Source: an uncultured Tenacibaculum sp. (GTDB lineage: Bacteria > Bacteroidota > Bacteroidia > Flavobacteriales > Flavobacteriaceae). From it: a stretch of DNA of 64,000 bases. Below the pieces are notes generated by a model that saw nothing but the letters and a program-made list of their open reading frames with translations, was not told the origin of the DNA and did no database searches. Position numbers and translations under genes: made by a program. Of this stretch, positions 45,536 through 55,451 are shown piece by piece. The DNA is taken from NCBI RefSeq assembly GCF_947499065.1, contig NZ_CANMMT010000009.1, positions 62,001 to 126,000 on the forward strand, read 5' to 3'. Positions within the stretch are counted from its first letter, which is position 1; every line of letters starts with the position of its first letter.

Positions 45536-45579
45536 TTATGAATTACGAATGTACTAAATTTATCATTCGCAATTCATAA
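45536..45579 (-). other. Long inverted repeat upstream of the symporter
   Basis: TTATGAATTACGAATG (45536-45551) and CATTCGCAATTCATAA (45564-45579) pair over 16 positions with one mismatch, loop of 12. Lies between nitroreductase stop and symporter start; no strong T-run on the minus strand, so leader hairpin, attenuator or weak terminator. Confidence 0.55.
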
Positions 45580-45594
45580 CTTAAATTATATAGA

Positions 45595-46224
45595 TTATAA
45601 TTCTATAACAACTTCTGCTGTTTTTCTACGAACTTTTTTCAGGTCTTTCATATAATCATCTTCAGCTCTAAATCCAACTGGTAATACTAAAACCGATGTT
45701 AAGTTGTGTTTGTCTAAACCTAAAATTTCATCATACTTCTCTGGAATAAAACCTTCCATTGGACAAGAATCTATTTGCTCGTTTGCTGCTACAGTCATTA
45801 AATTTCCTAAAGCTATATAAGCTTGATTTTTATTCCAACTTCTTAATTCTTCTGAAGTTTTATTTGCTATTGAAGAACTAAGCATTTCCTTAAATGGATT
45901 TAAAATTTCATCAGGTGTATTTCTTACTTCTTTTACCAAAGTAAAATAACTTTCAACATCTTTCACTGTGTATTCTTTAGGGATGCATAAAACCAATACA
46001 TGTGATGCTTGTGCAACCTGACCTTGGTTCCATGAGTGTTCTACTAATTGTTGTTGAAGTTCTTTATTTTGAATTACGACCATTTTAATTGGTTGTAATC
46101 CATATGAAGTAGCTGTTAAATTAAAAGCTTCTTTTAAGGTGTTTATTTGAGTTTCTGTAAGTGATTTATTTTCGTCAAATTTTTTAACAGCATAACGCCA
46201 TTCTAAACTTTCTATACTATTCAT
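45595..46224 (-). CDS. NAD(P)H-dependent nitroreductase-family protein
   Basis: 209 residues: LEWRYAVKKFDENKSLTETQ, FNLTATSYGLQPIKMVVI, IALGNLMTVAANEQIDSCPM. FMN nitroreductase fold of the NfsB/YfkO type. Reduces quinones or nitro compounds. Single gene, between redoxin and symporter. Confidence 0.9.
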   Translation of the reverse strand: MNSIESLEWRYAVKKFDENKSLTETQINTLKEAFNLTATSYGLQPIKMVVIQNKELQQQLVEHSWNQGQVAQASHVLVLCIPKEYTVKDVESYFTLVKEVRNTPDEILNPFKEMLSSSIANKTSEELRSWNKNQAYIALGNLMTVAANEQIDSCPMEGFIPEKYDEILGLDKHNLTSVLVLPVGFRAEDDYMKDLKKVRRKTAEVVIEL

Positions 46225-46308
46225 TTTTTCGAATTTATTTGAGACACAAAATTACAATTGCTATTAAGAAAAATAATGATTTGTTTATTACAATAATTGA
46301 TAGTCCAA

Positions 46309-47142
46309 TCAATTTAATCTTTTATAACGATCTATTATTTTAATAAAAGTCTCTGGTTCTGGTCTTACTCGATAATTATCAGTTAAGTCTGCAAAGATAA
46401 TTTTATTGTCTTCATCAGTAATAATTACAGTAGGTAACACTACATCCGAGTCGTAACCAAAAACTTGAAAACCTGCTGGTAATCCATTTTCATGTAAAAT
46501 GCCTAGCTGTTTAGCTACTTTATTTTTTACATCTACTAAAAACTTAAAAGGAACACTATGTTTTTTTGCTAAACTCTTAGTGAATTTATGAGGTTGTGAA
46601 CTTACCAAAACCATAGTTGTATTTCTTTTTTCTAGTTCTCTATATTGAGCAACGACTTCTTTAATTTGTGCCATACATAATGGACACCAATTTCCTCTGT
46701 AGAATAAAAAGACTTTAAAATCACCTTTTAAATTTTTTAGCGTAATTTTTTCTGAGTTTTCGTTTTCTAATACAAAATCAGGAAGTGTTTTACCTTCTTG
46801 CAAAATGCTTGTATCTCTCGAATTAAAGGAAGAATACCAAGTTAAATAAGCTAACCATCCTAAGGCCAAACCAACAGAAATAACCAATGTTTTTTGCTCA
46901 AAATTGAAAAGATTCAGAGCAAACCCAATTACAATAAATGTAGAGTAGAAACTTAAAGTTTTAGTTGTTCTTGCTACTGGTTTTATAAATAACATAGCAA
47001 AGAAAATAACTACTGTAATTGAAGAAATTAGTAAGCCTATATTGCTACTATTAAAGTTTGCATTAGCGATTGTTTTTATAAAAATAATCAAAGCGAAAAC
47101 TGGAAATGCGCTGATAAAAAGCGACTTAGTGAAATTTTTCAT
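46309..47142 (-). CDS. Membrane-anchored AhpC/TSA-type redoxin
   Basis: 277 residues. Three or four membrane helices at about 10-115, then an extracytoplasmic or cytoplasmic redoxin domain with RGNWCPLCMAQIKEVVAQ (CxxC). No DsbD-like or CcdA partner adjacent. Gap of 37 bp to the divergent DUF2851 gene. Confidence 0.83.
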   Translation of the reverse strand: MKNFTKSLFISAFPVFALIIFIKTIANANFNSSNIGLLISSITVVIFFAMLFIKPVARTTKTLSFYSTFIVIGFALNLFNFEQKTLVISVGLALGWLAYLTWYSSFNSRDTSILQEGKTLPDFVLENENSEKITLKNLKGDFKVFLFYRGNWCPLCMAQIKEVVAQYRELEKRNTTMVLVSSQPHKFTKSLAKKHSVPFKFLVDVKNKVAKQLGILHENGLPAGFQVFGYDSDVVLPTVIITDEDNKIIFADLTDNYRVRPEPETFIKIIDRYKRLN

Positions 47143-47179
47143 ATCTTAATAGTCGTAAAAGAATTGCTAATTTACGGTT

Positions 47180-48457
47180 ATGAAAGAGGAATTTCTACAT
47201 TTTTTGTGGCAATACAAATTATTTAATATAATTAATTTGAAATCAGTTCACAATGAAAGTATTCAGATTGTCAAGTCGGGTATGCATAATAAAAACTCTG
47301 GACCAGATTTTTTAAATGCTCAATTAAAAATAAACCATCAATTATGGATTGGTAATGTTGAAATCCATATCAATTCCTCGGATTGGTATGCGCATAAACA
47401 TGAAGAAGACGAAAATTACGATGCGGTAATTTTACATATTGTTTGGAATCATGATGCTGAAGTGTTTATGAAAAATAACTTACCGCTTCCTACCTTAGAA
47501 CTTAAAGAATTAGTTCATGAAAATGTGATGAAAAATTATGAACAGTTATTTTCCAAACAACTACAATGGATTTCTTGTGAAAATCAAATAGTAGATGTTG
47601 ATTCATTTTTAATTAAAAATTGGTTAGAACGATTATACTTTGAACGATTAGAGAATAAATCGATTTTAATAAAAGAATTGTTAGCGAATTCTAAAAATGA
47701 TTTTGAAGCAGTTTTGTTTCAGTTATTAGCTAAAAACTTTGGGTTAAAAGTGAATGGAGATGCCTTTTTACAATTAGCGAAATCATTTGATTTTTCGATT
47801 CTACAGAAGATTAGATTTAATGAATTTCAGTTATCTGCTTTGTTGTTTGGCCAAGCAGGTTTTTTTGAAGAAACTATTGAGAATGAATATTTTCTTAGTT
47901 TAAAGAATGAGTATGATTATTTAAAGCATAAATATCAATTAACCCCCATTCATAATAAACAATTTCAATTCTTTAGAATGCGTCCCAATAATTTTCCTAC
48001 AATACGGATAGCTCAACTGGTTGCATTATTTCATAAATATCAAAATTTATTTTCTAAGCTTTTAGAGTTAAACAGGAAAGAAGACTTTTACGATTTATTA
48101 TCTGTTGAGGTTAATGATTTTTGGCAAGCACATTATACATTTGAAACATCTTCAAAAAAGCTCACAAAAAGATTGACAAAGTCATTTATTGATTTACTTC
48201 TAATCAATACAATTATTCCCTTAAAATTTGTGTATGAACAATACAAAGGAATATTGAATGAAGAAAAGATTTTAAAACTAATACAGCAGATAAATCCAGA
48301 GAAAAATTCAATAATATCTAAGTTCTCTGACTTGAAATTGATAGCTAAAAATGCATTTGAAAGTCAAGCTTTATTAGAACTTAGAAATAATTTTTGTGTG
48401 AAAAAACGTTGTATAAACTGTGCTATTGGAAATATTTTACTTAAAAAACATATTTAA
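47180..48457 (+). CDS. DUF2851 protein
   Basis: 425 residues. SGMHNKNSGPDFLNAQLKIN and GNVEIHINSSDWYAHKHEED are hallmarks of DUF2851, a Bacteroidota family of unknown function with a possible nuclease-like core; Cys at the end (CVKKRCINCAIGNIL). Its stop overlaps the convergent CoA-transferase stop within TTTAA. Confidence 0.88.
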   Translation: MKEEFLHFLWQYKLFNIINLKSVHNESIQIVKSGMHNKNSGPDFLNAQLKINHQLWIGNVEIHINSSDWYAHKHEEDENYDAVILHIVWNHDAEVFMKNNLPLPTLELKELVHENVMKNYEQLFSKQLQWISCENQIVDVDSFLIKNWLERLYFERLENKSILIKELLANSKNDFEAVLFQLLAKNFGLKVNGDAFLQLAKSFDFSILQKIRFNEFQLSALLFGQAGFFEETIENEYFLSLKNEYDYLKHKYQLTPIHNKQFQFFRMRPNNFPTIRIAQLVALFHKYQNLFSKLLELNRKEDFYDLLSVEVNDFWQAHYTFETSSKKLTKRLTKSFIDLLLINTIIPLKFVYEQYKGILNEEKILKLIQQINPEKNSIISKFSDLKLIAKNAFESQALLELRNNFCVKKRCINCAIGNILLKKHI

Positions 48458-49503
48458 TTGGTAATTAAAAAAGGGGCTTTGTACATATACATTTCATTAT
48501 TATCAATCATAACTTTTTCAAAAACATCAGTATTGTTTTTAATATGAAAATCAATTAACTCATTAATTTCTAATACCGGTGAAATACAAATATCTTCGTT
48601 TTCAAAAAAGTCTACCCATTCGTCTCTAGTTTTGTTTGAGAATAAATTTTCCAGTAATGTTTTGTCAAATGCACCAGCAATTAAATCAAACTGATTATTT
48701 GTTTTCCAAGAAGGTTCATCTATTTTATCACAGAAAGAATTCCAAAATTTAGTTTCCAAGGCTCCAAGCGCAATCCATTTTTTATCGGCACATTCATAAA
48801 CATTATAGTTTACCATCATACCACTTAGAATAGGAGTTTTTTTATAAGACGCTCCTTGATATTCCATACCTTGTGCTATTGCATTTAAAGGCATGGTGGC
48901 TTTTGATAAATTTACATCTACATATTGTGCTTTTTGTTGTTTATGTTTGGCTAACAATGCCGTAGTACAAGCAGCAACTAACATATACGACCCACCAGCA
49001 ATGTCTGCTACTTGATAGCCTGGTATAATTGGTTTTCCTTTTTCGTCTTTATTCAAATCTAATAAGCCAGCTTGTGCTATATAGTTTAAATCATGACCCG
49101 CTTTGTTTTTAAATTTTGAGTTTTGTCCATAACCAGTTACTGAAATATAAACAATGGTTGGGTTTATTTTTTTTACCGTATCAAAATCTAAGCGAAAACC
49201 TTTCATTACTTCAGGTCTAAATTGTTCTATAAAAACATCACTTTCTTTAATTAACTCAATAATTTTTGAATAGCCTTTTTCTTCTTCATAATCTATAATC
49301 AATGCTTCTTTACCATAATTTAGTGTATAAAACATTGTAGAAGTTTGCTCGATTTTTGGTTCATAATATCGAGTATAGTCCATACGTTTAGGACTTTCAA
49401 TTTTAATAACTTCAGCACCTAATTGTTTTAATATTTGTGTGCCTAATGGCCCTGGTAGCAAACGCGAAAAGTCTATAATTTTTATTCCTTCTAATGGTAG
49501 CAT
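48454..49503 (-). CDS. CaiB/BaiF family CoA-transferase
   Basis: 349 residues: DFSRLLPGPLGTQILKQLGA, EAEVIK-type beginning, and GHDLNYIAQAGLLDLNKDEK. Class III CoA-transferase; members include alpha-methylacyl-CoA racemase. Last gene of the second beta-oxidation operon, which suggests handling of branched or methylated acyl groups. Confidence 0.9.
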   Translation of the reverse strand: MLPLEGIKIIDFSRLLPGPLGTQILKQLGAEVIKIESPKRMDYTRYYEPKIEQTSTMFYTLNYGKEALIIDYEEEKGYSKIIELIKESDVFIEQFRPEVMKGFRLDFDTVKKINPTIVYISVTGYGQNSKFKNKAGHDLNYIAQAGLLDLNKDEKGKPIIPGYQVADIAGGSYMLVAACTTALLAKHKQQKAQYVDVNLSKATMPLNAIAQGMEYQGASYKKTPILSGMMVNYNVYECADKKWIALGALETKFWNSFCDKIDEPSWKTNNQFDLIAGAFDKTLLENLFSNKTRDEWVDFFENEDICISPVLEINELIDFHIKNNTDVFEKVMIDNNEMYMYKAPFLITN

Positions 49504-49509
49504 AATGAA

Positions 49510-49935
49510 CTATTCTTCAATTTTTTTAATTAACTCTTTTAAGGTATTAGGTACTGAGATTTTTTTGTGATTTTTATAATCAAAAACTATGATTTCATGA
49601 GTTTGTATGGCAACCAATTTATTTTGTGTGTCACTAAAAAAATATGATTTCATTATAAATCGATCTTCTTTTATTTCTTCTGTAATAGTCCCAATTTTTA
49701 TAATATCAGGATATACTACTGGTGCTATATACTTTACAGATTGAAAACCTAAAATGGGAGCGAATTCCATTTCTTCAGGAGCAGAATTGAAAAAATCGAT
49801 ACTTTTAAAATATTCAATACGAGCAGTTTCTCCCCATTTAACATAGGTTACATTGTTCACATGTCTAAAAGCATCCATATCACCCCATTGGACTGTTATA
49901 TAAGTTTGAATAGGAAAATCGTTAATAGTCATCAT
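49510..49935 (-). CDS. Acyl-CoA thioesterase (hotdog fold)
   Basis: 141 residues. VQWGDMDAFRHVNNVTYVKW is the hotdog 4HBT motif with catalytic Asp and His-Val-Asn. Hydrolyses acyl-CoA. Sits between acyl-CoA dehydrogenase and CoA-transferase with short gaps. Confidence 0.9.
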   Translation of the reverse strand: MMTINDFPIQTYITVQWGDMDAFRHVNNVTYVKWGETARIEYFKSIDFFNSAPEEMEFAPILGFQSVKYIAPVVYPDIIKIGTITEEIKEDRFIMKSYFFSDTQNKLVAIQTHEIIVFDYKNHKKISVPNTLKELIKKIEE

Positions 49936-49956
49936 ATTGGTTATTTTTAGAGAAAA

Positions 49957-51159
49957 TTATTTGTGATTTTTTTTCATAGCTTTTAACTTTTGAAATAGTT
50001 CTTTATATAATCCTCTAGCTATTAATAATTTCATAATTTCATTAGTCCCTGCATAAATTCTAGCTACTCTATTATCGGCATACATACGTGCTATAGGGTA
50101 TTCCCACATGTAACCATAACCTCCAAATAATTGTAAACATTCATCTACAACTTTACCATGCATATCGGTTGCTGAATATTTTGCCATTGAAGCACTTTCA
50201 GCAGATAATTTATGTTGTGCTAAATCTTCAATACATCTATCTAGAAAAGCTTGGTGTAACTGTAATTCAGTAGCACATTCAGCCATTTTAAATTGAGTAT
50301 TTTGAAAACCAGCAATTGGTTGTTTAAAAGCAGTACGAGTAGAGGTGTAAGAAAGAGTGTCTTCTATAGCTCCTTGCGCTCCACCAATAGCAGCAATAGC
50401 AACAGACATACGTTCTCTTGCTAATTCAGTCATCATAATTTTAAAACCCTGTCCTTCATTTCCAAGTAAGTTTTCTTTGGGCACTTTTACATTATCGAAA
50501 AATAATTCGCAGGTATCTTGGGCTTTCATTCCTACCTTTTTAAATGGTATTCCTTTTTCAAAACCTTCCCATTTACTTTCCATAATCAATAAAGATACTC
50601 CTTCTTCAGCTGTACCAGGATTTGTTTTTACTGCTACAACGGCCATATCACACATATATCCATTGGTAATAAAGGTTTTTTGTCCATTAACTAAATAATG
50701 ATCTCCTTTATCTACTGCAGTAGTTCTGATGGCTTGCAAATCTGATCCACAGTTAGGTTCTGTCATACCTATAGCTGTAATGATTTTACCAGTAGCCATA
50801 ATAGGTAAATACTTTTTCTTTTGTGCTTCATTTCCCCATTTTAAAATATAAGGGGCAATGATATCAGAATGTAAAGAAAAACCAGGTCCTGAAATATTTT
50901 TTCTAGCAAATTCTTCAATCATTAACGCATTAAAAGTAAAGTCTAGTCCAGCACCTCCGTATTCTTCTGGCATATCCATACACAGTAATCCTAATTCACC
51001 AGCACGTTGCCAAATTTCTCTACTTACCATGCCATCTTTTTCCCATTGTTCTAGTTGAGGCTCTACTTCATTCGTTATAAAATCTTGTATCATGCTACGC
51101 ATCATACTATGTTCTTCTGATGCGTATATTTTTCTTTCTAATAATATATTTTGTAACAT
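49957..51159 (-). CDS. Acyl-CoA dehydrogenase
   Basis: 400 residues, FAD enzyme for the first step of beta-oxidation. EEYGGAGLDFTFNALMIEEF, IIAPYILKWGNEAQKKKYLP, GMTEPNCGSDLQAI and RIYAGTNEIMKLLIARGL (C-terminal Glu region) are family hallmarks. Same operon as thiolase and the ECH/HAD protein. Confidence 0.94.
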   Translation of the reverse strand: MLQNILLERKIYASEEHSMMRSMIQDFITNEVEPQLEQWEKDGMVSREIWQRAGELGLLCMDMPEEYGGAGLDFTFNALMIEEFARKNISGPGFSLHSDIIAPYILKWGNEAQKKKYLPIMATGKIITAIGMTEPNCGSDLQAIRTTAVDKGDHYLVNGQKTFITNGYMCDMAVVAVKTNPGTAEEGVSLLIMESKWEGFEKGIPFKKVGMKAQDTCELFFDNVKVPKENLLGNEGQGFKIMMTELARERMSVAIAAIGGAQGAIEDTLSYTSTRTAFKQPIAGFQNTQFKMAECATELQLHQAFLDRCIEDLAQHKLSAESASMAKYSATDMHGKVVDECLQLFGGYGYMWEYPIARMYADNRVARIYAGTNEIMKLLIARGLYKELFQKLKAMKKNHK

Positions 51160-51182
51160 TTGGATACTTTTTAGGTTAAAAA

Positions 51183-53324
51183 TTAATTTTTGTAAAAGAT
51201 TCTATTGTTTTCAGCTTTTGAAATTTTTTCTTTTAAACTTTCTGGTAGCTTAAATCTTTCACCGTGTTTTCGAGCTAACTTTTCTGAATATGCTAAGAAT
51301 TCATTAGCGCCTATATAATCTATATAAGACATAACACCACCGGTATAAATTGGAAAACCTAGCCCTAGTATTGAACCAATATCTGCATCTTTAGGTTCTT
51401 TTAAAACTCCGGATTCTAAACATTTATAAGAGTCTATTACCATGGCAAATAATAAACGTTTACCTATTTCTTCTTCGTCATATTCCTCTTTTACAGGAAA
51501 AATAGTTTTCCAATTTTCCCAAATATATTTTTTCCCTTCTTTCGGGTACTCATAAAAACCAGCTCCTTCTTTTTTTCCTGTTCGTTTATGAATGGTTGTA
51601 ATATCGTAAATGGTTTTTTCTAGCTTTTTTTCAAAATCAGATAGGGTAGGGTCTTCTCCCATGATATCTAGCATTAATTTTAGATTAACCTCGTCGGAAA
51701 CTGCTAATGGACCAACAGGCATTCCAATTTTTTTAGCAACATTTTCAATTACAGCAGGAGGAAGGCCTTCAGAAAGCATTGCGATTCCTTCATTAACAAA
51801 TTTTCCAAAAACTCTAGAAGTAAAAAAGCCTCTACCGTCATTAACAACAATTGGAACTTTCTTAATTTTAGTAACATAATCTATCGCAGCAGCTAAAGTT
51901 TCATCTGAGGTTTCTTTCCCTACAATAACCTCTACTAGAGGCATTTTGTCTACTGGTGAAAAGAAATGTAATCCAATGTATTTATCTGGTTTAACAGAAG
52001 CTTTGGCTAAGGTTGTTATTGGAATTGTAGAAGTATTAGAAGCATAAATTACCTCTGGTTTTATAATAGCTTCAGTTTCTTTAGTAACTGAATTTTTAAG
52101 TTTTTCGTTTTCAAAAACAGCTTCTATTATTAAATCGCAATCAGCTAAATCTTCTACTTTATCTGTAGGTTTAATTTTTTCTAAAAGAGCATTCATTTTT
52201 ATTTCTGTTGTACGCCCTTTAGCTAATTTTTTTTGCTCTATTTTTTCTGAATATGATTTTCCTCTTTCACTACTTTCTATCGATACATCTTTTAAAGCTA
52301 CTTCTATACCTGCTTTAGCGGTTACATAAGCTATTCCTGCTCCCATCATTCCTGCTCCTAAAACACCTATTTTTTTATAAGAAGCTCTTTCAAAACCTTT
52401 TGGTTTAGCTTTTCCTTTAGCAGCATCACCAATAAAAATAAACGATGAACGGATAATATTTTTAGTTTCTTTAGAAAATAAAGTATCAACAAAATAACGA
52501 GCTTCTATTTCTAAAGCATTGTCTATGTTTGTTGAACCTCCATGATAAATAGCACTCAAAACATTTTTTATATGCGGCATATTTCCATGGGTAGTTTTGT
52601 ATGCCATGGCATTTGAAACGGAATAGAATTCTGTAATTCCCGACATTTGTCCAACACCATTTGGAGTTCCTGGAACCACAAAACGTTTGTTGTCCCATGG
52701 TTGACTAGCATTTGTATTATCTAAAATCCATTGTTTAGCTAGCTCATTAATATCATCAGTTGGCTCACAAATTTGGTTTACTAATTTGTTATGTAATGCT
52801 TGTTCAGCTGTTAATTTTTTTGATTGCGTTATGAACTCAATAGTTTTTTGTGCTCCTAGCATACGTAAATAACGTTGTGTACCACCAGCGCCTGGAAATA
52901 AACCTACAGAACATTCTACTAAGCCCATTTTATTTTTAGGGTGGTTTACCATTATTCTATGATGACAAGCCAAAGCTATTTCTACACCACCACCTAAAGC
53001 TAGTCCATTCATAGCTGCAACTACCGGTTTTCCTGAGGTTTCTAACAAACGCATTGCTTTGTGAGTTTCCATAAGCATATCAAAACATTCTTCACGAGAC
53101 TTGTCATAATTTAAAAACCATTTAAGGTCTCCACCAGCTATAAAGTCTTGCTTAGCAGAATTAATTACAATTCCTTTAACAGCAGAATCATTTACAGAAC
53201 GTGTAACGGTAGTAAAGAATTCGTTCATGGTTTCTTGATTCATTATGTTTACTGGGCTGTTGGCTACATCCCAAGTAATAAATGCAATTCCATCTGAGTC
53301 TATTGTATATTTTATATGTTGCAT
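51183..53324 (-). CDS. fadJ: Enoyl-CoA hydratase / 3-hydroxyacyl-CoA dehydrogenase (FadJ-like)
   Basis: 713 residues. ECH domain first (about 1-190): GLALGGGVEIALACHHRIM, GLFPGAGGTQRYLRMLG. HAD domain from about 318: GVLGAGMMGAGIAYVTAKAG, HFFSPVDKMPLVEVIVGKET. This is the usual FadB/FadJ order, opposite to that of the 554-2962 protein. Follows the thiolase gene after 9 bp. Confidence 0.93.
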   Translation of the reverse strand: MQHIKYTIDSDGIAFITWDVANSPVNIMNQETMNEFFTTVTRSVNDSAVKGIVINSAKQDFIAGGDLKWFLNYDKSREECFDMLMETHKAMRLLETSGKPVVAAMNGLALGGGVEIALACHHRIMVNHPKNKMGLVECSVGLFPGAGGTQRYLRMLGAQKTIEFITQSKKLTAEQALHNKLVNQICEPTDDINELAKQWILDNTNASQPWDNKRFVVPGTPNGVGQMSGITEFYSVSNAMAYKTTHGNMPHIKNVLSAIYHGGSTNIDNALEIEARYFVDTLFSKETKNIIRSSFIFIGDAAKGKAKPKGFERASYKKIGVLGAGMMGAGIAYVTAKAGIEVALKDVSIESSERGKSYSEKIEQKKLAKGRTTEIKMNALLEKIKPTDKVEDLADCDLIIEAVFENEKLKNSVTKETEAIIKPEVIYASNTSTIPITTLAKASVKPDKYIGLHFFSPVDKMPLVEVIVGKETSDETLAAAIDYVTKIKKVPIVVNDGRGFFTSRVFGKFVNEGIAMLSEGLPPAVIENVAKKIGMPVGPLAVSDEVNLKLMLDIMGEDPTLSDFEKKLEKTIYDITTIHKRTGKKEGAGFYEYPKEGKKYIWENWKTIFPVKEEYDEEEIGKRLLFAMVIDSYKCLESGVLKEPKDADIGSILGLGFPIYTGGVMSYIDYIGANEFLAYSEKLARKHGERFKLPESLKEKISKAENNRIFYKN

Positions 53325-53333
53325 GTTTTTCTT

Positions 53334-54533
53334 TTAAATACGTTCAATAATAGTTGCAATTCCCATACCTCCACCAACACAAAGAGTAGCTAGTGCAGTT
53401 TGTTTATTTTGACGTTCTAATTCGTCTAAAGCAGTTCCTAAGATCATACATCCAGTTGCACCAAGAGGATGCCCCATTGCTATGGCACCTCCATTTATAT
53501 TTACAATTGAATGATCAATTTTCATGTTTTCCATTAAACGTAATGGAACTACGGCAAACGCTTCATTAATTTCCCATAAGTCAATATCGGAAGCTTCCAT
53601 ATTTGCCTTTTGTAAAGCTTTTTTGGTAGCTGGGGTAGGGCCTTCTAACATAATTAAAGGTTCTGAACCAATAATGCTACCCATTTTTATTTTAGCTCTA
53701 GGTTTTAAACCTAATTTTTCACCTACTTCTTTAGAGCCAATAAGCATTAAAGCAGCCCCATCAACAATACCAGATGAGTTTCCTGCGTGATGTACGTGAT
53801 TAATTTGCTCTATTTCAGTATAGGTATCTAAAGCAGTTTGATTGAAAAGCATTTCACCCATTTTTTGAAAAGCTGGTCTTAAGTTAGCCAGACCTTCTAG
53901 AGTGGTGTTTTCTCGTATATATTCATCATGGTCTAGATGTGTAAAACCATTAATATCAGTTACAGGAATGATTGATTTTTTAAAATTTCCAGCGCTTCTT
54001 GCTGCTGTTGCGCGTTGTTGCGAAGTCAATGCAAAAGCATCTAAATCTTTTCTTGAATAACCGTACCTAGTAGCAATTAAATCGGCAGAAATTCCTTGGG
54101 GAACAAACTTTCCAAAGGCAGCATCTGGTTCCATTACCCATGCAGAACCGTCAATTCCCATAGGTACACGTGACATAGATTCTACACCTCCGGCAATTAT
54201 TAAATTAGACCAACCTGAACGAACACGAGCAGCAGCTTGATTTACTGCTTCTAATCCAGAAGCACAATACCTATTTAAAGATACCGCTGCTAAATGATTT
54301 CCGTAATTTGCAACTTGAGCAGCCACTTTAGCTATATTACCACCTTGCTCGCCAGCTTGAGTAACACAACCTAAAATAACATCTTCTACTAAGGTAGTGT
54401 CTAAATTGTTTCTTGTTTTAAGTGCGTTTAATAAAGTTACTGTTAATTGAACTGGACTAACTTGCGATAAGCTTCCTGTTTTTTTTCCAATTCCTCTTGG
54501 AGTACGGACTGAATCGTAAATGTATGCTTCCAT
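53334..54533 (-). CDS. Acetyl-CoA C-acetyltransferase (thiolase)
   Basis: 399 residues. Nucleophile context LNRYCASGLEAVNQ; C-terminal INGGAIAMGHPLGATG (His) and ATLCVGGGMGIATII (Cys). Head of the second beta-oxidation operon 54533 to 48454. Inverted repeats at 54550 and 54604 lie just upstream. Confidence 0.94.
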   Translation of the reverse strand: MEAYIYDSVRTPRGIGKKTGSLSQVSPVQLTVTLLNALKTRNNLDTTLVEDVILGCVTQAGEQGGNIAKVAAQVANYGNHLAAVSLNRYCASGLEAVNQAAARVRSGWSNLIIAGGVESMSRVPMGIDGSAWVMEPDAAFGKFVPQGISADLIATRYGYSRKDLDAFALTSQQRATAARSAGNFKKSIIPVTDINGFTHLDHDEYIRENTTLEGLANLRPAFQKMGEMLFNQTALDTYTEIEQINHVHHAGNSSGIVDGAALMLIGSKEVGEKLGLKPRAKIKMGSIIGSEPLIMLEGPTPATKKALQKANMEASDIDLWEINEAFAVVPLRLMENMKIDHSIVNINGGAIAMGHPLGATGCMILGTALDELERQNKQTALATLCVGGGMGIATIIERI

Positions 54534-54549
54534 TTTTTTTAATTTTAAA

Positions 54550-54565
54550 GTTACCTTGTGGTAAC
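54550..54565. promoter_or_regulatory. Inverted repeat operator 1 for second beta-oxidation operon
   Basis: GTTACC-TTGT-GGTAAC, a perfect 6-bp inverted repeat with 4-base gap, 17 bp before the thiolase start. Probable TetR operator; the TetR gene is at 55452. Confidence 0.6.
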
Positions 54566-54603
54566 ATTATGTGTAAAAAAATATTTCTTTTAAATTTTTT
54601 ATT

Positions 54604-54619
54604 GTGACTAAGTGGTTAC
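54604..54619. promoter_or_regulatory. Related motif in the same divergent region
   Basis: GTGACTAAGTGGTTAC resembles GTTACCTTGTGGTAAC at 54550 (GT..AC, GTGGT.AC). It could be a second, weaker site for the same regulator. Lies in the 219-bp divergent spacer 54534-54752. Confidence 0.4.
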
Positions 54620-54752
54620 AAATTTAAAATTATTTTTTACTTTTGAAAATAACTTTACATTAATTTACAGTTTAAATAGTGAATAATTTAATTTTTAACT
54701 ACTTATTTTGTTGAATTATTTGTTTTGTGGTGTTGTTTTTAAAATAATATAA

Positions 54753-55412
54753 ATGAAGGAGTATACTACAGAAAATTTCAATTTTGATTTTTTGCATGAA
54801 AATCTACAAAATCTTTTGATTGAGGTAGATGATAATTTTAAGGAGTTAACTAAAAAAGATTTTGCAATTAAAGCTTACTATTATGTAAGAGATAAATGGC
54901 CATATAACCCTTACAGATTTAGTTTAATAGAAGAGGATTGGAAATCATCATTAATTAGCACCCAAAAAACCGGGCATTGTTTAGATAAAGCAATTATTTA
55001 TATAAGTCTTTTAAGGTCGCAAGATATTCCTGCTCGTTTGGGGTTAGCTAAAGTGAAAAATCATATTGCAGTTGAAGATATAGTTGAAAAGTTTGGAAAT
55101 GATGTATTAGTTCCTCATGGTTATGTAGAGCTTTTTTTAAATGATAAATGGGTCAAGGCCACTCCTGCATTTAATCAAAGTCTATGTGAGAAGTTAGGAG
55201 TAAAAGCATTAGACTTTGACGGAGAACATGATTCTTTATTTCAAGAATATGATTTAAGCGGTAATGTCAATTTTATGGAATATTTGGAAGATTATGGTAC
55301 GTTTAAAAATGTGCCTTTGCCTTATATGTTTCAACTTATGCAAGAAACGTATCCTCCATTGCAAAAAAGTGGTGTTAATTTAGGTGTAGTTTTAAATCTT
55401 GCAGCTCTTTAA
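54753..55412 (+). CDS. Transglutaminase-like protein
   Basis: 219 residues. QKTGHCLDKAIIYISLLRSQ has the catalytic Cys and VPHGYVELFLNDKWVKATPA the His. The third residue, normally Asp in a W.V.D context, is not evident (WVKATPAF). Cytoplasmic (no signal). Divergent from the thiolase and followed by TetR. Confidence 0.82.
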   Translation: MKEYTTENFNFDFLHENLQNLLIEVDDNFKELTKKDFAIKAYYYVRDKWPYNPYRFSLIEEDWKSSLISTQKTGHCLDKAIIYISLLRSQDIPARLGLAKVKNHIAVEDIVEKFGNDVLVPHGYVELFLNDKWVKATPAFNQSLCEKLGVKALDFDGEHDSLFQEYDLSGNVNFMEYLEDYGTFKNVPLPYMFQLMQETYPPLQKSGVNLGVVLNLAAL

Positions 55413-55451
55413 TCTTTACTTATATTTGGTATCTCTAATAAATTAATTAAG

